This document shows, piece after piece, positions 62,456-64,000 of a DNA stretch of 64,000 bases (position 1 is the stretch's first letter; each line of letters begins with the position of its first letter). The notes below the pieces were generated by a model. The model saw only the letters and a list, made by a program, of their open reading frames with translations. It had not been told where the DNA came from and ran no database searches. The DNA is from Epichloe hybrida (taxonomy: Eukaryota; Ascomycota; Sordariomycetes; Hypocreales; Clavicipitaceae): contig JAFEKR010000026.1 in the NCBI GenBank assembly GCA_019022495.1, positions 372,001-436,000 on the forward strand, read 5' to 3'. Both the position numbers and the translations under genes were made by a program.

Positions 62456-64000
62456 TGAGCATGTTTTACTATTACTAGATAAGCTACAGCTTCTCGCCTG
62501 GCTATTCGAACGGGTTGAGAAGGGTCCGGGGTGGGCTATCCGAAGCTCATTTAGCATTCCATAGCGCATAAAGGTTGTTGCTCTGGCCGTTGACAGCGAG
62601 TTACGACCGAGCTTGTCAGAATGTTGCCACCGAGTCTCGTCAGCACTCCATCCATCCACCTGGCACAAGGATTCATTGATAGTCCTGTAAGGGTCGGTGA
62701 CGTCTAATCCCCGCGCTCCCAAATTTCCCATAGACAAACACGCCATTGGGAAATTATCGTGAATTAAGGATTACAAAGGCATAAAAGTTACAGAGTATGA
62801 ATCCAAGACAAGCAGAAAGTAGCGACAAATGGGTTTCTGATCAAAATTATGTTTGATCGCCCCGTTACCCGACAGCAGCGTCTTATTGGCATGTCTCGGG
62901 CAGTAGGGGCTGGTCCCGGCTGGGAGACGATGCTTGGATAAGATATCGGCCAAAAGTAATACTATGTATGATAGTGCTAGTACTCCGCAGAATACTACTA
63001 TCCAAACTCAAGAAAGAAGGATAGCACGCTGGAAGTGGTGATGCCTCGTGGGTCCCGCGACTCGAGCCTTCTCTCCATCTAAACGGGAGTTTGCGCTTTA
63101 TCTACACAAACCTGAGTAGGGTGGGTGGGACAGATGAGTTTCGTGCGGTTTCGTGCGGATCAAGAAGTGTTCTCAAGGGACGGTGCATGAGACGACACAC
63201 TAGTAAATTGCGCTAGATGATGCTTGTTCTGCAGGGCGAGGAAACCCACGACGTTGGTAAAAACAGGAACACAAGCAGGGGTCTCACACAATTCGGTTTG
63301 AATGAAAGTTGTGGGCTGGACCGCGGAACTTTCTGGCCATAAAATGACAGCGAGCCCACGACGGCAATCGTCCCAGAGGCACCGAACGCTCGTTCGCAGT
63401 CCTCTTTGGCCGAACTCGATGGCTGATTGCTCATCGAGTATTCCGCACACCGGCCAGCGCCTCAGTCATTCTTTACTGCGATCTTGATCGACATCAGTTT
63501 TTCCCCACGGTGAGTATCTTTCGCGGTGTCGTCCGCATGTTGCATGCATGCAATGCAGGTCAAGCCGTACGGGGCAACAGGACTGACAGGCTTGCTTTCA
63601 GGCCGAAGCATTCAACAACAACAACAGCAAATCGACGGGTCTGGTGTACTGTAACGAGATGTGTTGACGACCAGACACTACTACGTATGAATTCTCCGTA
63701 ATACGGATTAATACACGACACGGCAATCACGATTCACCCCTGCCCTGCAGGCTGCAGGCTGCAGGCTGCAACCTGCACTCCTCGCGTTATCCACGTTCCC
63801 CGCACACACACACACACACACACACGCAGGTGCTGCCAGCTGGTCGGTGTGCATTGAATGCGAGCTTGTTGCTCTCACCACAATACCGATACTTGCCACT
63901 GATGATTTATTAATCCTCACTCCCCTTCCTTCTCCCTCATCAGTCTCTCCTTTGCCCCTTTGCCCCCTCACCCCCTTCCGATCTCTCACGATTTAGTTTT
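62456..64000. other. Intergenic region to the right edge
   Basis: 1.5 kb without a supportable gene. It holds a CTGCAGG triplicate (about 63746-63770), a (CA)n microsatellite (63802-63825), TACGGATTA-type elements (about 63697-63710) and a pyrimidine-rich end that may be the leader of a gene beyond the window. Confidence 0.5.
63802..63825 (+). repeat. (CA)n dinucleotide microsatellite
   Basis: About 12 exact CA units following a CTGCAGG tandem triplicate. Confidence 0.9.

Overview
This is a 64 kb stretch of nuclear chromosome from a filamentous ascomycete, most likely a sordariomycete of the Hypocreales type. The evidence is: many short spliceosomal introns (44-110 nt) with CTAAC-type branch points, a NIK1/Os-1 group III hybrid histidine kinase, Pezizomycotina-type housekeeping proteins, and intergenic DNA full of short TACGGA/TACATGTA palindromes and microsatellites. 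No bacterial, viral, CRISPR, tRNA or rRNA feature could be supported. All coordinates below come from reading the sequence and splicing by hand; every multi-exon model closes in frame.

Layout. 1-11,822: the 3' four-fifths of midasin (MDN1/REA1, + strand, cut by the window edge). 12,094-13,043: an isochorismatase-like hydrolase with a 16-nt internal exon. 13,459-15,458 (-): an unrecognised 622-residue fungal protein. 16,067-17,085 (-): an IAH1-type SGNH esterase whose first exon is six bases long, divergent from UTP10 (17,424-22,976, +). 22,977-37,757 is a gene-poor block of about 15 kb that holds only the NIK1-type histidine kinase (26,553-30,722, +) and one small multi-exon gene (31,551-31,967, -). 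37,758-39,767 (+): a seven-exon SAM + HMG-box protein, followed by a long imperfect inverted repeat. 41,020-43,884 (-): condensin kleisin BRN1, divergent from an ECM27/NCLX-like cation/Ca2+ exchanger (44,459-47,588, +). 48,085-49,147 (+): phosphomannomutase. 49,590-53,491 (-): a WW-domain plus PhoD-like phosphatase protein. 54,787-56,169 (-): ER J-protein ERJ5. 56,661-57,638 (-): a GPATCH11-type G-patch protein. 58,218-61,031 (-): NOP14, divergent from a conserved membrane protein (61,396-62,455, +). 62,456-64,000 is non-coding as far as can be seen.

How the genes relate. Three large ribosome-assembly factors (MDN1 for 60S; UTP10 and NOP14 for the small-subunit processome) lie within 61 kb. 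The two whose promoters are inside the window share a TTATCGATAA palindrome upstream of their starts. PMM and ERJ5 both serve the ER/secretory pathway. The histidine kinase is the usual osmosensing/HOG sensor. This is otherwise ordinary core chromosome with no biosynthetic cluster and no evident new enzymatic system. The points most worth checking are: the shared TTATCGATAA element, two GC-AG introns at conserved motifs, several tiny exons, the inverted repeat beyond the HMG-box gene, the stop-start uORF of that gene, and the His/Asp repeat tract in the WW-PhoD protein.
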